From positions 302,701-366,700 of the forward strand of contig JAXMBH010000002.1 in NCBI GenBank assembly GCA_046349975.1: DNA of 64,000 nt, read 5' to 3'. The stretch comes from JABDGM01 sp046349975. Its GTDB lineage: Bacteria; Planctomycetota; Planctomycetia; Pirellulales; Lacipirellulaceae. The position numbers and the translations under genes are program-made. Below are positions 34,705 through 43,693 of the stretch, piece after piece. The notes under the pieces are model-generated. The model did not search any database. It was not told where the DNA came from and saw only the letters and a list, made by a program, of their open reading frames with translations. Positions within the stretch are counted from its first letter, which is position 1, and every line of letters starts with the position of its first letter.

Positions 34705-36036
34705 CTACGGTTTTGGTGAAGGCCCAGCGTCGATTGATGGTTCACGCAAATGCAGGTCGGCGAACTTGAGGTACTGCTGCCAGTCGAACGCTGTCGTCTC
34801 GTGCTTGCCGGTGCGAACATGGTAGCCGATCGAGCTGCCGATGGATCTATCTGGTGTAGGCATCTCGTCGGCGCCTAAGCCTTCGCAGCCCAGCAGTCGA
34901 TAAACGGGCTCGGCATTCATTGCCGATAAGAACTCGCCGCGCGGGTCGGCCCAGCGGTCTTCGGTCGCGCTCGCCACGTACACCGGCCGCGGCGCGATGA
35001 GGGCAATGAGTTCATGCTGGTCGATCGGCAATTCGGCCTCGTTCTGGCTATACTTCTTGAAGTTGCCGCAGAACCAGTGGGGAAATTTGTCGTTGATGAT
35101 GCCCACCGTTTCGCCGAACACTCGTTTGCAGAGCGCCGCGCCGCCGCAGCCGGAGTTGTTCGAAATCACTAGTGCGAACCGCTCGTCCTCGGCACCCGCC
35201 CACACAGCAGCTTTGCCCAATCGCGAGTGTCCCCACACGGCAACGCGCTTCGCGTCGACGAGCGGTTCGATCTCCAGAAAGTCGAGCGCGCGGCTTAGTC
35301 CCCATGCCCAGGCGGCGATGGTGCCCCACTCCTCGTCGGCGGGCTTGTCCTGTCCAGCGTGCAGGAACAATGCCCGCACACCCTTTGCCAGACCGTCTGG
35401 TGAATCGGGCTCAATGTCACCGCAGCACATGGTGGCGACCGCGTAGCCTCGGCCAATCACCTCCTCGACCTGCCAGTTCGCAGCTTGACTGCCGCGAGAT
35501 GCTTCGGTTGCGCGGTTCTCCACGATGCCAACAGTTGGTTGATTGAGCACCCAACACGTCGCCAACGTGATGCCGGGGTCGTTCGCTACGACCTGATTGC
35601 CGTGGAAATTGAGGCCGAGGAAGCATGGCGCATGCTTCTTGTCTTTTGGTATGTACAGCAGCAAGTGCAGTGGCACGTGGCCGCGCGGCGTGCTCACGTC
35701 GATCATCACTTCTTTGCGAATCGCCTTACCGCCGAGCGCTGCGTTATCTTCGGATGTCGTCGTGAACTTCAGCGTTGGCCGCTCAGTCGGCGCGCGGCCG
35801 TATTCTTCTTGTTCGAACAGCTGCAGTAGCTCCGGCCGGCGTTTCGAACGCCACTTTTCGATGGTCGTGACGCGGTCGCCGGCCGAATCGACGAGCGGAT
35901 CGGGTAGTGTGTACGGCGGCACGTTGCTTTCGTCGGTATCGGCTTTTTCGGTAGACCTCACCGGCTCGGCGGCCGACGCGAAAGATGTGACGCCCAGGCA
36001 GTGCATGATGACATAGATTGCACACCATCGTCGCAT
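34705..36036 (-). CDS. CE15-like glucuronoyl esterase/acetyl xylan esterase family protein
   Basis: This 443-residue alpha/beta-hydrolase has a signal peptide (MRRWCAIYVIMHCLGVTSFASAA). The nucleophile elbow is VAVWGHSRLGKAAVW with Ser271, as in CE15 (GCSRxGKG). NNSGCGGAALCKR follows, SATEDRWADPRGEF carries the acidic residue region, and the His in GKHETTAFDW (near 424) completes the triad. CE15 enzymes cut ester links between lignin and glucuronic acid of xylan. ATG 36036 has GGAG 8 nt upstream and is preferred over the longer frame. The neighbouring genes are sugar-related oxidoreductases. It is probably exported to the periplasm. Confidence 0.85.
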   Translation of the reverse strand: MRRWCAIYVIMHCLGVTSFASAAEPVRSTEKADTDESNVPPYTLPDPLVDSAGDRVTTIEKWRSKRRPELLQLFEQEEYGRAPTERPTLKFTTTSEDNAALGGKAIRKEVMIDVSTPRGHVPLHLLLYIPKDKKHAPCFLGLNFHGNQVVANDPGITLATCWVLNQPTVGIVENRATEASRGSQAANWQVEEVIGRGYAVATMCCGDIEPDSPDGLAKGVRALFLHAGQDKPADEEWGTIAAWAWGLSRALDFLEIEPLVDAKRVAVWGHSRLGKAAVWAGAEDERFALVISNNSGCGGAALCKRVFGETVGIINDKFPHWFCGNFKKYSQNEAELPIDQHELIALIAPRPVYVASATEDRWADPRGEFLSAMNAEPVYRLLGCEGLGADEMPTPDRSIGSSIGYHVRTGKHETTAFDWQQYLKFADLHLREPSIDAGPSPKP

Positions 36037-36209
36037 GTGACTGTCTCCGCCAATTCTAACCAAGTTGCATCAATGGCTTCGCTTGATACGCACCGGAGCA
36101 TACACGCTGTCTTGTAAATCGCAAGTTGTCGTTGGGCGACGAACAACCGCCGGCAGAGCGGGCTGACGGCTGCATGGCAACGCCACGAGGCCACCTGGCT
36201 CATTGGCCA

Positions 36210-37514
36210 TTATGCGAACTTCGTGCGGCCGGGCACTGCCACGACGACCGGCGGAACGTTGTCGTTCCAGGCGTATTCGGTGGGGCCGAGGCGTTCTTCG
36301 CTATTGAGGCACTGGTCCCATTTGAGCGTCTGGCCAGTATAGGTGCACATGCGGCCCATGATGGCGAGCATCGTGCTATTGGCCATGTAGTGGCCGTTGT
36401 TGATGGGCTTGCCGTCGCGAATGCTGTTGAACAGCGCGACGTGCTCGAGGTCGTACATCCGTGCGGCCGCTTTGTCGGGACCGCTGTACTTCCACTTGTT
36501 CTCGCCTTCGATTTCGTATTGCAGGATGTTGGCACGGCCTTTCGTGCCGAGCACGAGTTCGTCGACCATGTTCGACGTGTCGCTCTGTTGCCGGCAGGTG
36601 AAGTACACGCGAACGCCGGTGGGGTATTCGTAGAACACGGTGTGATGATCGTAGATGTCGCCGTATTCGGGCTCCACGCGCTGCTGCCGGCCACCAAGGC
36701 CAAACGCCTGCGTTGGTGAGATGTCGCCTTGCAGCCACGCGGTCTTATCGAGGCTGTGCACGGCTTGTTCGTTGATGTGATCGCCCGAGAGCCAACGGAA
36801 GTACAGCCAGTTGCGAATCTGGTATTCCATACGGCTCCATTTCGGATCGTCACCGCGATGCCACAGCGAGCCGGCGTTATAGCACGACTGAATCGAGACG
36901 ATGTCGCCGATCGCTTTGTCTTCAACGATTCGCTTAATTGTCTCTTGCACGGCTGGGTGATAGCGCCAGCACAAACCGGAGACGACGGCGAGCTTCTTTG
37001 CCTCGGCCTTCTTGCACGTTTCGATGACGCTGCGAACGCCCGGCGCATCGACCGCAATCGGCTTCTCAACAAAGCTATGCTTGCCCTGCTCGACGGCGTA
37101 GGCCAAGTGCTGCGGGCGGAAGTGCGGCGGCGTGGCGAGGATGACGACGTCGCACGCGTCGATGACTTGCTTGTAGGCGTCGAAGCCGACGAAGATATGG
37201 TCGCCAGGTACCTGCACGCGGTCTTTGATCTCGTCGATTCGCTTGAGGGCGTTCACGCTCTTTGTGGCGAAGTCACCGAACGTGTCGCCGACGGCGACGA
37301 GAACGTTGTCGGGGCTCGCATTGAGTGCGTTCTGCGCCGCGCCGGTGCCGCGACCGCCGCAGCCGACGAGGCCGACTCGCATCCGCTCGCTCGCGCCGGC
37401 GTGCACGGCCCGTGGAATTGCCATCGTGCTAACGAGTGTTGCTCCAACTGCCAAGCCGGTTGATGTCTTCAAGAAGTCACGCCGCGTTGCGTTGGTGTTG
37501 GTGTCCGGTGACAT
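36210..37514 (-). CDS. Tat-exported Gfo/Idh/MocA-family oxidoreductase
   Basis: This 434-residue protein starts with a twin-arginine signal (TRRDFLKTS and a following hydrophobic stretch), so it should be exported folded with its cofactor. The NAD(P)-binding Rossmann motif is RVGLVGCGGRGTGAA (about 46-60), followed by FVEKPIAVDAPG with the EKP motif typical of the family. The C-terminal half is the beta-sheet substrate domain. Family members oxidise or rearrange sugars; the substrate is unknown. A related protein is at 42101-43549. It is on the same strand as the CE15-like esterase, with 173 bp between. Confidence 0.9.
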   Translation of the reverse strand: MSPDTNTNATRRDFLKTSTGLAVGATLVSTMAIPRAVHAGASERMRVGLVGCGGRGTGAAQNALNASPDNVLVAVGDTFGDFATKSVNALKRIDEIKDRVQVPGDHIFVGFDAYKQVIDACDVVILATPPHFRPQHLAYAVEQGKHSFVEKPIAVDAPGVRSVIETCKKAEAKKLAVVSGLCWRYHPAVQETIKRIVEDKAIGDIVSIQSCYNAGSLWHRGDDPKWSRMEYQIRNWLYFRWLSGDHINEQAVHSLDKTAWLQGDISPTQAFGLGGRQQRVEPEYGDIYDHHTVFYEYPTGVRVYFTCRQQSDTSNMVDELVLGTKGRANILQYEIEGENKWKYSGPDKAAARMYDLEHVALFNSIRDGKPINNGHYMANSTMLAIMGRMCTYTGQTLKWDQCLNSEERLGPTEYAWNDNVPPVVVAVPGRTKFA

Positions 37515-37688
37515 ATCGCGTCTCCCTTTGCGTGTGTGCGATTGGACGGAGGCGTCCGAGGTGGGATCCAGAGGCAGGCGCCTTCATTCTCGCCGCCGGA
37601 TGCAGGCAAAGCAAGCTGCTGCGCGTTCTGCGGCGGTGGCGCGTGGTCCTGGCGGGTGGCGTGGGGTGTTGCGCCGCTGCCGAGGCAA

Positions 37689-39266
37689 TCAAGCGGCGCG
37701 AGTTAGTGGTGTACGAGTCAATCCCGTTCCGCCCGAGAGAACCGCTTCGATGCGCTCCGGCATGATGATGCGGAGGTAATCGAGCGCTTCGCGGCCGTTG
37801 TCGCTGGAGTGAATAACGTTGCAGTGTTGGTCTTGTGGGTAGCCGTCGTTGAACGCGTCGCGGAGCTGCTCTTTGCAGAGCAGGCGGGCGTTGGCGATGA
37901 ACGGGAACTTCTTCCTTTGTTTGGGGGTGGGCGTGATGGGTGCCGAATCGAAGGCGACGATTGCGGCGACGGGTGGGCCGCCAGAGGTGGGCCAAGGGCC
38001 CGGGCCCCAGTTGCCGCCGCGGAGCGTGCGGGCCAGCGCAGGAACGCGCGTTCGATCGAAAGTTTCAGTGGCTCGGATTTCGAAGCCGAAGTGCTCGATG
38101 AGCTGTGCGGCGCGCGCGACGCCGCCGCGGCGGAGGGCCTCCTCGCGGACGAGGAAGACGGCGATCCGGTCGTCGGCAATGGTAGGTGTGTCGTGCTTCT
38201 TCAGGAGCGACTTGATCCAGCGGTTGCGGCGGGCGAGGCGGATCAGCATGTCGTGCGGTGGCCGCCAGCCGGCGATGTCGAGATGGGAATCGAGGGCTTC
38301 GAGTGTGATCTCGACCGTGGTTCCGCATGCGCTTGCCAGACGTTTGAGGATAGCGACGTAGTCGTGATCGGCGCGGCGTCGGTCGCCGGGCATTGTGGCG
38401 TTTGCCGGAAGACCAGAGTCGTAGCCTTTGTGGTAGAGCACGTGATAGGCGAGGCTCAGGAAGTGTTCGCGGGGCGAAGGCACGCGGCAGAGGCCATGGT
38501 GGCTGGCGGCGTGGTCGAGCAGTTGCTCTGCCAAGTGCGGCGGGTAGTAGGGCATGCTGCGGAAGTCAGCGCCGGGCAGGCCGGTGACGGAGTACAGGTC
38601 GATTGGTTGGATGCCGGGACCGTCGTCGCACAGCTTGCGGACCGCGTCGAGGGCGTCGTCACTGACCATGAGGTCAAGGTCTTCGCCCGCGGGCACTTGT
38701 GGCAGTTGTTCGAACCAGCGCAGCACCGCGTGGCGTGGTGCTGTGTGCGATATTTGCTGCAGCAATCCATCGATACCGAAGCGGTGCGGTACGAACCGAC
38801 GGACGGCGTTGTACGGGTGTGGCTGGCGGACACGGAAGGCGACGAGCCAGGGCCCTGCCCCGGTCCGTGCGCAGTTGACCACGGTCGGCCACGCGAAGCG
38901 GTACAGCAGGCACTGTGCGAACGCGAGCAGCAGGCTGATCCAGCAGAGCGGCGTGGGCTGCAGCTTGATTGCCACGTACTTAGCGTGGCGGACTGAGCGG
39001 ATCTGCCAGACAGCCAGGGCGGCCCAACTATCGAGTACGAGGACTTCGGCGTTGTTTTGGCGAACGGTCTTAGTTGCTAGGGCTGTCGCGACGACCGATT
39101 TCAGACCAGGGTGCTTTTTGACGATGCGATCGCGGTCGCGCTGCGTCGACGTCACCGCCAGGTAGTTGTGGTATCCGGCGGCGGTTAGGCGATGTCCGAT
39201 CTCGCCACTGGTCGCGCCGATTTCGATGACGCGCGCACATTTTGGCCAGAGATCGGTGGATCGCAT
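37689..39266 (-). CDS. Fusion: methyltransferase-like, nucleotidyltransferase and NDP-kinase-like domains
   Basis: This 525-residue cytoplasmic protein has three recognisable parts. Residues 11-45 (RVIEIGATSGEIGHRLTAAG) look like the start of a SAM-methyltransferase fold, probably incomplete. Residues about 180-345 resemble an uncharacterised nucleotidyltransferase domain, with GEDLDLMV holding the Asp196/Asp198 pair and REHFLSLAYHVLYHKG. Residues about 367-510 resemble nucleoside diphosphate kinase: an N-terminal RIAVFLVREEALRRGG strand (Arg374 where NDK has Lys), and NVIHSSDNGREAL with His486 at the position of the phosphorylated His. The other NDK site residues are poorly conserved. The GT2 gene ends 53 bp upstream of its start on the same strand, so it may modify an envelope glycan. 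No known protein with this layout is recalled. Confidence 0.6.
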   Translation of the reverse strand: MRSTDLWPKCARVIEIGATSGEIGHRLTAAGYHNYLAVTSTQRDRDRIVKKHPGLKSVVATALATKTVRQNNAEVLVLDSWAALAVWQIRSVRHAKYVAIKLQPTPLCWISLLLAFAQCLLYRFAWPTVVNCARTGAGPWLVAFRVRQPHPYNAVRRFVPHRFGIDGLLQQISHTAPRHAVLRWFEQLPQVPAGEDLDLMVSDDALDAVRKLCDDGPGIQPIDLYSVTGLPGADFRSMPYYPPHLAEQLLDHAASHHGLCRVPSPREHFLSLAYHVLYHKGYDSGLPANATMPGDRRRADHDYVAILKRLASACGTTVEITLEALDSHLDIAGWRPPHDMLIRLARRNRWIKSLLKKHDTPTIADDRIAVFLVREEALRRGGVARAAQLIEHFGFEIRATETFDRTRVPALARTLRGGNWGPGPWPTSGGPPVAAIVAFDSAPITPTPKQRKKFPFIANARLLCKEQLRDAFNDGYPQDQHCNVIHSSDNGREALDYLRIIMPERIEAVLSGGTGLTRTPLTRAA

Positions 39267-39319
39267 CGTGACTAGGTTCCGGTTACAGGATCGATCTTGC
39301 GAGCCACGCCGTTATGGCA

Positions 39320-40192
39320 TCAAGCAGCGCGGCGTTTTTGTATGGCTGCTTCTTGCGGCTGGTCCTTGGGGAACGCGAGGATCGGCTGGTCGCCGAACTT
39401 GGTCGCGCGTTCTGCTTCGGGATCAGGTTGCTCGATGGCGTTGTTCAATTCCCAGAGCTTGGCTTGTTTGAGGAAGGCATAGTAGGCGGTGTGCATGCAA
39501 ATGTGGAAGCCTGGTATCCCATCGAGAAAACCGAGGCGGAGCACATAGAGTTGGAGGAATCGCAGCGGAGCCCGCGTGATCGATGCCAGCAGGCTGGGCT
39601 TGCGGCCGGCGTCGCGCATGTTGAGGGCGCCCCAGCCGGCGTAGCGGTTCATTTTGAAGATGTATTGGTCGGACTCCCAAGTCGTGTAGTGCAGTAACTG
39701 GTGCTTGAGCGTGGAGAGCCTGGTGGAGGGCAGGTCGACTTCGGCGTGGACCCAGCGGGTTTCGTAACGGCATTCGCGGCGGAAGAGGCGGATGACAGCA
39801 TCGCTGTTCCAGCCGCAGTGTTTGATGCGGTAGCCGAGGTAGTGGTTGGCCCGGTCGATCCAGTAGCCATCGATGCCTTCGGCCGGGGCTTTCAGGACCG
39901 CGCGAATTTCCTTGCCGAGTTCTGGGGTCACGCGTTCGTCGGCGTCGACGACGAGGACCCAATCGTGCTTGGCCTGGGGGATTGCCCAGTTTTTGAAGTT
40001 TGCCGAGTTGATGTATTCACGCTCGATGATCCGGCAGTTGCCGATGTCGCGGACGATGTCGAGGGTGCCATCGGTAGAGCCCGAGTCGGCGATGAGGACC
40101 TCATCGGCAATCGATTGGACGGATTCGATGCATGCGCGAATGTTGCGCCGCTCATCCTTGCAGGGGATAAGCACGGTAAGTTGAGCAGTCAC
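39320..40192 (-). CDS. Glycosyltransferase family 2 (WaaE/KdtX-like)
   Basis: This GT-A enzyme of about 290 residues begins LTVLIPCKDERRNIRACIESV. It has ADSGSTDGT, then the DxD motif in VVDADERV and the W(D/E)SDQYIFKMNRYA segment common in WaaE-like LPS core glucosyltransferases. A hydrophobic C-terminal region near RFLQLYVLRLGFLDGIPG could sit on the membrane. GTG 40192 is the chosen start since the family begins just there; a GTG at 40261 would add 23 residues. It is followed directly by the fusion protein gene and probably shares its transcript. The acceptor is probably a core-like or exopolysaccharide glycan. Confidence 0.85.
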   Translation of the reverse strand: MTAQLTVLIPCKDERRNIRACIESVQSIADEVLIADSGSTDGTLDIVRDIGNCRIIEREYINSANFKNWAIPQAKHDWVLVVDADERVTPELGKEIRAVLKAPAEGIDGYWIDRANHYLGYRIKHCGWNSDAVIRLFRRECRYETRWVHAEVDLPSTRLSTLKHQLLHYTTWESDQYIFKMNRYAGWGALNMRDAGRKPSLLASITRAPLRFLQLYVLRLGFLDGIPGFHICMHTAYYAFLKQAKLWELNNAIEQPDPEAERATKFGDQPILAFPKDQPQEAAIQKRRAA

Positions 40193-40374
40193 GGGGAACC
40201 CTGCCTGGCCGGACGAGATAGGGGAAAAGTGTGCGAACACTCCGGGGCGTCGCGGAATCACTTATCGGCGTTGGGGCGGGGTGGCTTTAGGGCAATGTGG
40301 CGCGGTGGGCGGCGAGGGGCGAGAGGTGGAGTGCTAGCGGTGGCGTGGCGGGTCTTTGGGCGTAGTGGGGGCCC

Positions 40375-40390
40375 GCCCGCTGAAGCGGGC
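40375..40390. repeat. Short GCCCGC/GCGGGC palindrome
   Basis: Perfect 6-bp arms GCCCGC (40375-40380) and GCGGGC (40385-40390) surround TGAA. Confidence 0.65.
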
Positions 40391-40413
40391 TCGCCATGGG
40401 AACAAACTTAATG

Positions 40414-40461
40414 GAGAGTTTTGCTGCTATGCGAAAGTGCATTTTTTATTGCAAAACTCTC
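40414..40461. repeat. 11-bp inverted repeat in the gene-free region
   Basis: GAGAGTTTTGC (40414-40424) and GCAAAACTCTC (40451-40461) are perfect inverse copies with a 26-bp A+T-rich spacer containing a T-run. A partial third match (GCAAAACCCT) lies near 40531. This could be a small-RNA hairpin or an operator pair. Confidence 0.7.
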
Positions 40462-40898
40462 GAGGGCGTGTGTCGCAACCGGTTGATGTACAGGGCTTTG
40501 TGTTTACGAGGCTAAGAATTTTATTTTGACATGCGTTGCAAAACCCTGCGGCGCTTCACAATTTGACCGCGCGCCCGTGGCAGTTTCGCCGATCGCGGTT
40601 AAGACCTATTTCGAATTGTCAAAGAGCGCATGTCGACTTGTGCAACTTGCGGCGAATATAGCAAGTTTTTGTACTGATGTCCACCATTAAATGTAGCCAC
40701 CTGGCGAGATTTTGCCCGACTCCGAGTGGTGCTGGCTGGAAGGCAAGTCAGTTTGCTTCGGCGCTGCAAATTCAATGCGAGGCGGGGCCGCGTAGGATGG
40801 CAATTCGTGTTTGGAGCCCAGCCTTTTTTGGGCAGGCGCGCTCGGCTAGCGCCTCGCGGCTAAACGGGGCGGGTATGAGCGTATGATGTGATTGGGCG

Positions 40899-41861
40899 TT
40901 ACTTGCCGGCAAAGTCTTTGAAGACGGCTTCGGTTTGGTCGACGTTCGTGGGGCCGCGGCGGAGCCAGAGGCGGTATTTGAGGTGGAGCGAGTCGCCCTT
41001 CTTGACCGTGACGGGGCCTTGGTTGGCGGCTGCGGGTTGGGGGAAGTCTTTTTGGCCGAAGGGGTTGGCGGCGAAGAGGCCGTAGGTGCGGACGTGCCAG
41101 CGAGGCGTTGGGCGGAAGCTCTCGGGGTGGCTCATAAGGGCGATGCCAACGGTTTCGCCGTCGACGGGGCCGGTGTAGTCGACCCAGCGGGCGGGGACGC
41201 CCCAGGCGTCGGCGTCGGTTTGGCCTTCGCTGTTGGTGATTTTGCCACCGGTCTTGGCGTCGACGCGCATCGAGTCGGCGACGCGGATGGCGAATGAACC
41301 TTCCTTGGTGTCGCCGAACGTGACGTCGGCATCGGGCGCCGCGATCGTGATGTCGAAGTCAATCGTGCGGCTGCCATCGGCGCGAGTGCGGAAGGTCAGC
41401 GTGCGCTGGTCGGCGCAAAAGCGTTTGTCGCCGTTCATCCAATCGTTGTGGGTAACGATGACGGCCTCATTGTCTTTGGCCGCGAGCTTGGCGAAGTCCT
41501 TGTGGACGATCCGCGGGCCGTTCGGGTCTTTGGCGTCGTTGCGGTTGGTGCCCCAGAAGTCGACGCCGTTGACTTCGCCGTGGGTCAGCCAGAGGGATTG
41601 GTGATGCGGATGGTCTTTCGTGCCGTCGTCGTTGGGCGGCGCGAAGGGGAAGCTACGGGTGACGGGTTTGCCCGTGGGGCCATTGATGGGCCAGAGGGCG
41701 GGGGCCTGGCCGGCCTTGGTGTAGTATTCGGTGAAGAGTTGGCCGTCGATTTTTACAACGGCGCCGTGCGGGGTGCGCTCGACGGTGATTTCGGCGGGGG
41801 AGGAAGTGGTAAGGAGGATGCACAAGAAGAGTGACGTTAGGGTAAGGAGGTTCGCCTTCAT
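40899..41861 (-). CDS. Exported PmoA-like (DUF6807-type) protein
   Basis: This 320-residue protein has a signal peptide (MKANLLTLTSLFLCILLTTSSPA). The pattern DHPHHQSLWLTHGEVNGVDFW and later FAANPFGQKDFPQPAAANQG recurs in planctomycete and Bacteroidetes proteins labelled PmoA or DUF6807, which have no demonstrated methane-oxygenase role. Its tail, LHLKYRLWLRRG, is typical too. The family's fold is a beta-sandwich thought to act in sugar metabolism. ATG 41861 is chosen for its signal peptide. It follows a Tat-exported Gfo/Idh/MocA gene on the same strand, a pairing common in planctomycete sugar-utilisation regions. Confidence 0.8.
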   Translation of the reverse strand: MKANLLTLTSLFLCILLTTSSPAEITVERTPHGAVVKIDGQLFTEYYTKAGQAPALWPINGPTGKPVTRSFPFAPPNDDGTKDHPHHQSLWLTHGEVNGVDFWGTNRNDAKDPNGPRIVHKDFAKLAAKDNEAVIVTHNDWMNGDKRFCADQRTLTFRTRADGSRTIDFDITIAAPDADVTFGDTKEGSFAIRVADSMRVDAKTGGKITNSEGQTDADAWGVPARWVDYTGPVDGETVGIALMSHPESFRPTPRWHVRTYGLFAANPFGQKDFPQPAAANQGPVTVKKGDSLHLKYRLWLRRGPTNVDQTEAVFKDFAGK

Positions 41862-42014
41862 GGTTGTCGTGAGGGGGGGTGTTGGTGATGGGAGCGCGCC
41901 CGGTTTGCGTCGAACCGGTGATAGTGGAGCGTAATATTTTGGTGTGCTGTTTGTTTGGGAACGGTGTTCAGTAGGGGCAGGCGACTTGTGGACTTGCAGC
42001 GCCCCCCTCCCCAA

Positions 42015-42035
42015 CCCTCCCCGCCGAGGGGAGGG
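42015..42035. repeat. CCCTCCCC/GGGGAGGG palindrome
   Basis: Perfect 8-bp arms CCCTCCCC (42015-42022) and GGGGAGGG (42028-42035) surround GCCGA. It lies between the Gfo/Idh/MocA gene and the PmoA-like gene, both on the minus strand. Confidence 0.75.
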
Positions 42036-42100
42036 AGCCGGAAGAGTCTGGTTCCATTCGGCGCGGTCCGGCAATACATCGGTGCCGTGAGTGGAAAAAA

Positions 42101-43549
42101 CTACGCGATCTCGGGGACCTCGAACGGGCGGCGGTCTTCGCGGCGGAGGAGGTCGTTGGCGGGGGAGTTGTTCGTGAAGCGTTCGGTCGCGGGGTCCATG
42201 ACGAGTTCGGCGCCGGCGGTGACAACGGGCTTGTCGATGTCGACGTCGTTCGCGCGGAGGTGGGCGAACATGCGTTCGAGCGAGTCTTGCAGGCGTTCGT
42301 TCGCGGCGACGGATTTGAGGATGTCATCGGCGGGCTGGGGTTGGCCGAGGACGTGGGAGATGCCGCCGGTGTGGCAGAGAGCGCTCGAGAGGTGGCCTTC
42401 GACGACGTCGGCGTTGAGGTCGCCGCGTTTGCGGGAGCGGACGGCCTGCAGGAAGTTGTCGAAGTGAAGGTGTTCGCCGCCGCCATGGAAGGTTGTGATT
42501 TCATCGCCGTCGGGGCCGAAGATGTGCGTGGTTTCGTAGTCGCTGGTGGAGAGGGCCATGCCGTGCTCGCATTGCACGATGACGCCGACGCGGGAGCCGC
42601 GGTACTCGTCCATCGAGCCGCCCCAGTTCTTTTGAGCCTCTTTGGATTTGGGCAGGCCGCGGGTTTCGAAAATGAGCGGCGCGGTGGGGTAATCGTGGAG
42701 CACGACTTGCGTGTTGGCGGTGTTGCCGGCGTCGGAGTAGCCGAGGCGGCCGCCGAAGCTGATGACGCGCGGCGAAATGGTTTTTTCACCGAGGAACCAG
42801 CGGGCGATATCCATTTGATGGATGCCCTGGTTGCCCATGTCGCCGTTGCCGGTGTTGTAGTCCCAGTGCCAATCGTAGTGGAGGCGCGGGCGATAAAGGT
42901 CGACTTTGGCGGCGGGACCGCACCAGAGGTCGTAATCGACTTCCTTCGGAATGACGAGCGGCTTGTCGAGCTTGCCGATGGGTTGGCGGGGCTTGTAGCA
43001 GGTGCCGATGACGTAGAGGATTTTGCCGAGCTTGCCGCTGTGAACGTACTCGACGGCTTGTTGAATGGCGGGCTGCGAGCGCGATTGGGTGCCGCATTGA
43101 ACGATGCGTTGGTAGCGGTCGGCAGCGTTCACGAGCTGGCGGCCTTCCCACACGCCGTGGCTAATCGGCTTTTCGACGTACACGTCTTTGCCGGCTTGGA
43201 CGGCGAGGATTGCGATGAGCGAGTGTGTGTGGTTCGGCGTGGCGATCGAGATGGCGTCGATATCTTTGCGATCGAGCAGCTTGCGGAAGTCGGAGATTTG
43301 GTCGAGCTTGCGGCCATACTTTTTGTCGAAGGCTTCGGCCGTTTTGCCGAGCACATTAGAGTCGCAGTCACAGAGGGCGACGAGCTGCTTGTTGAAGCCT
43401 TCGATGTGCTCTTTGCCGCGGCCGTTGAAGCCGACGGTGGCCATGCGGATTTGGCTGTTGACATCGGCCCGGGCGAACTTGGGGAGCGTGGCAGCGGCGG
43501 CTGCGGCGCCGGCGGCTTGGAGGAAGGCGCGGCGAGAGTGCCTGGTCAT
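42101..43549 (-). CDS. Tat-exported Gfo/Idh/MocA-family oxidoreductase
   Basis: This 482-residue protein has a twin-arginine signal (SRRAFLQAAG and a following Ala-rich stretch). The Rossmann motif is RMATVGFNGRGKEH (35-48), with YVEKPISHGVWEG holding the EKP motif. The C-terminal domain has GDMGNQGIHQMDIARWFLG, which carries the conserved His of the H-x3-D type catalytic segment. This form is common in planctomycetes and is thought to act on exported or periplasmic sugars. The next gene downstream encodes the PmoA-like protein. Its relation to the paralogue at 36210-37514 is distant in N-terminal sequence. Confidence 0.9.
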   Translation of the reverse strand: MTRHSRRAFLQAAGAAAAAATLPKFARADVNSQIRMATVGFNGRGKEHIEGFNKQLVALCDCDSNVLGKTAEAFDKKYGRKLDQISDFRKLLDRKDIDAISIATPNHTHSLIAILAVQAGKDVYVEKPISHGVWEGRQLVNAADRYQRIVQCGTQSRSQPAIQQAVEYVHSGKLGKILYVIGTCYKPRQPIGKLDKPLVIPKEVDYDLWCGPAAKVDLYRPRLHYDWHWDYNTGNGDMGNQGIHQMDIARWFLGEKTISPRVISFGGRLGYSDAGNTANTQVVLHDYPTAPLIFETRGLPKSKEAQKNWGGSMDEYRGSRVGVIVQCEHGMALSTSDYETTHIFGPDGDEITTFHGGGEHLHFDNFLQAVRSRKRGDLNADVVEGHLSSALCHTGGISHVLGQPQPADDILKSVAANERLQDSLERMFAHLRANDVDIDKPVVTAGAELVMDPATERFTNNSPANDLLRREDRRPFEVPEIA

Positions 43550-43648
43550 CGCGGACTCCTGTGTAAGGGATGGCGGAGCACAGGACGCATTATAGCAGCG
43601 GGGTTGAAGGGCGCAAGTCGGTGGGGGGCGAGGCGTGATTTTGAGCCG

Positions 43649-43693
43649 CCAGCCCGGAGGGCTGGGCTATATAGCCGACGCCTTCGGCGTCGG
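43649..43693. repeat. Double palindrome, family C
   Basis: Hairpin one is CCAGCCC/GGGCTGG (43649-43655 and 43659-43665). Hairpin two is CCGACGCC/GGCGTCGG (43675-43682 and 43686-43693) with a TTC loop. The second lies inside the 3' end of the ndh-remnant frame. Confidence 0.8.

Larger units (their letters stand above)
40193..40898. other. Long intergenic region with hairpins and an inverted repeat
   Basis: This stretch of about 700 bp has no convincing gene. It holds a GCCCGC/GCGGGC hairpin (40375-40390), an 11-bp perfect inverted repeat (40414-40424 and 40451-40461) and, about 80 bp on, a repeated GCAAAAC motif near 40531. Much of 40430-40700 is A+T-richer than its surroundings. A short open frame at 40677-40886 lacks family features. 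It may be a regulatory region or hold a small RNA. Confidence 0.5.

Noticed and set aside
37809..38996. 395-codon plus-strand open frame
   Set aside because: It is antisense to the fusion protein, whose motifs are on the other strand.
40677..40886. 69-codon open frame in the gene-free region
   Set aside because: No ribosome site, no motif and atypical composition; kept as intergenic.
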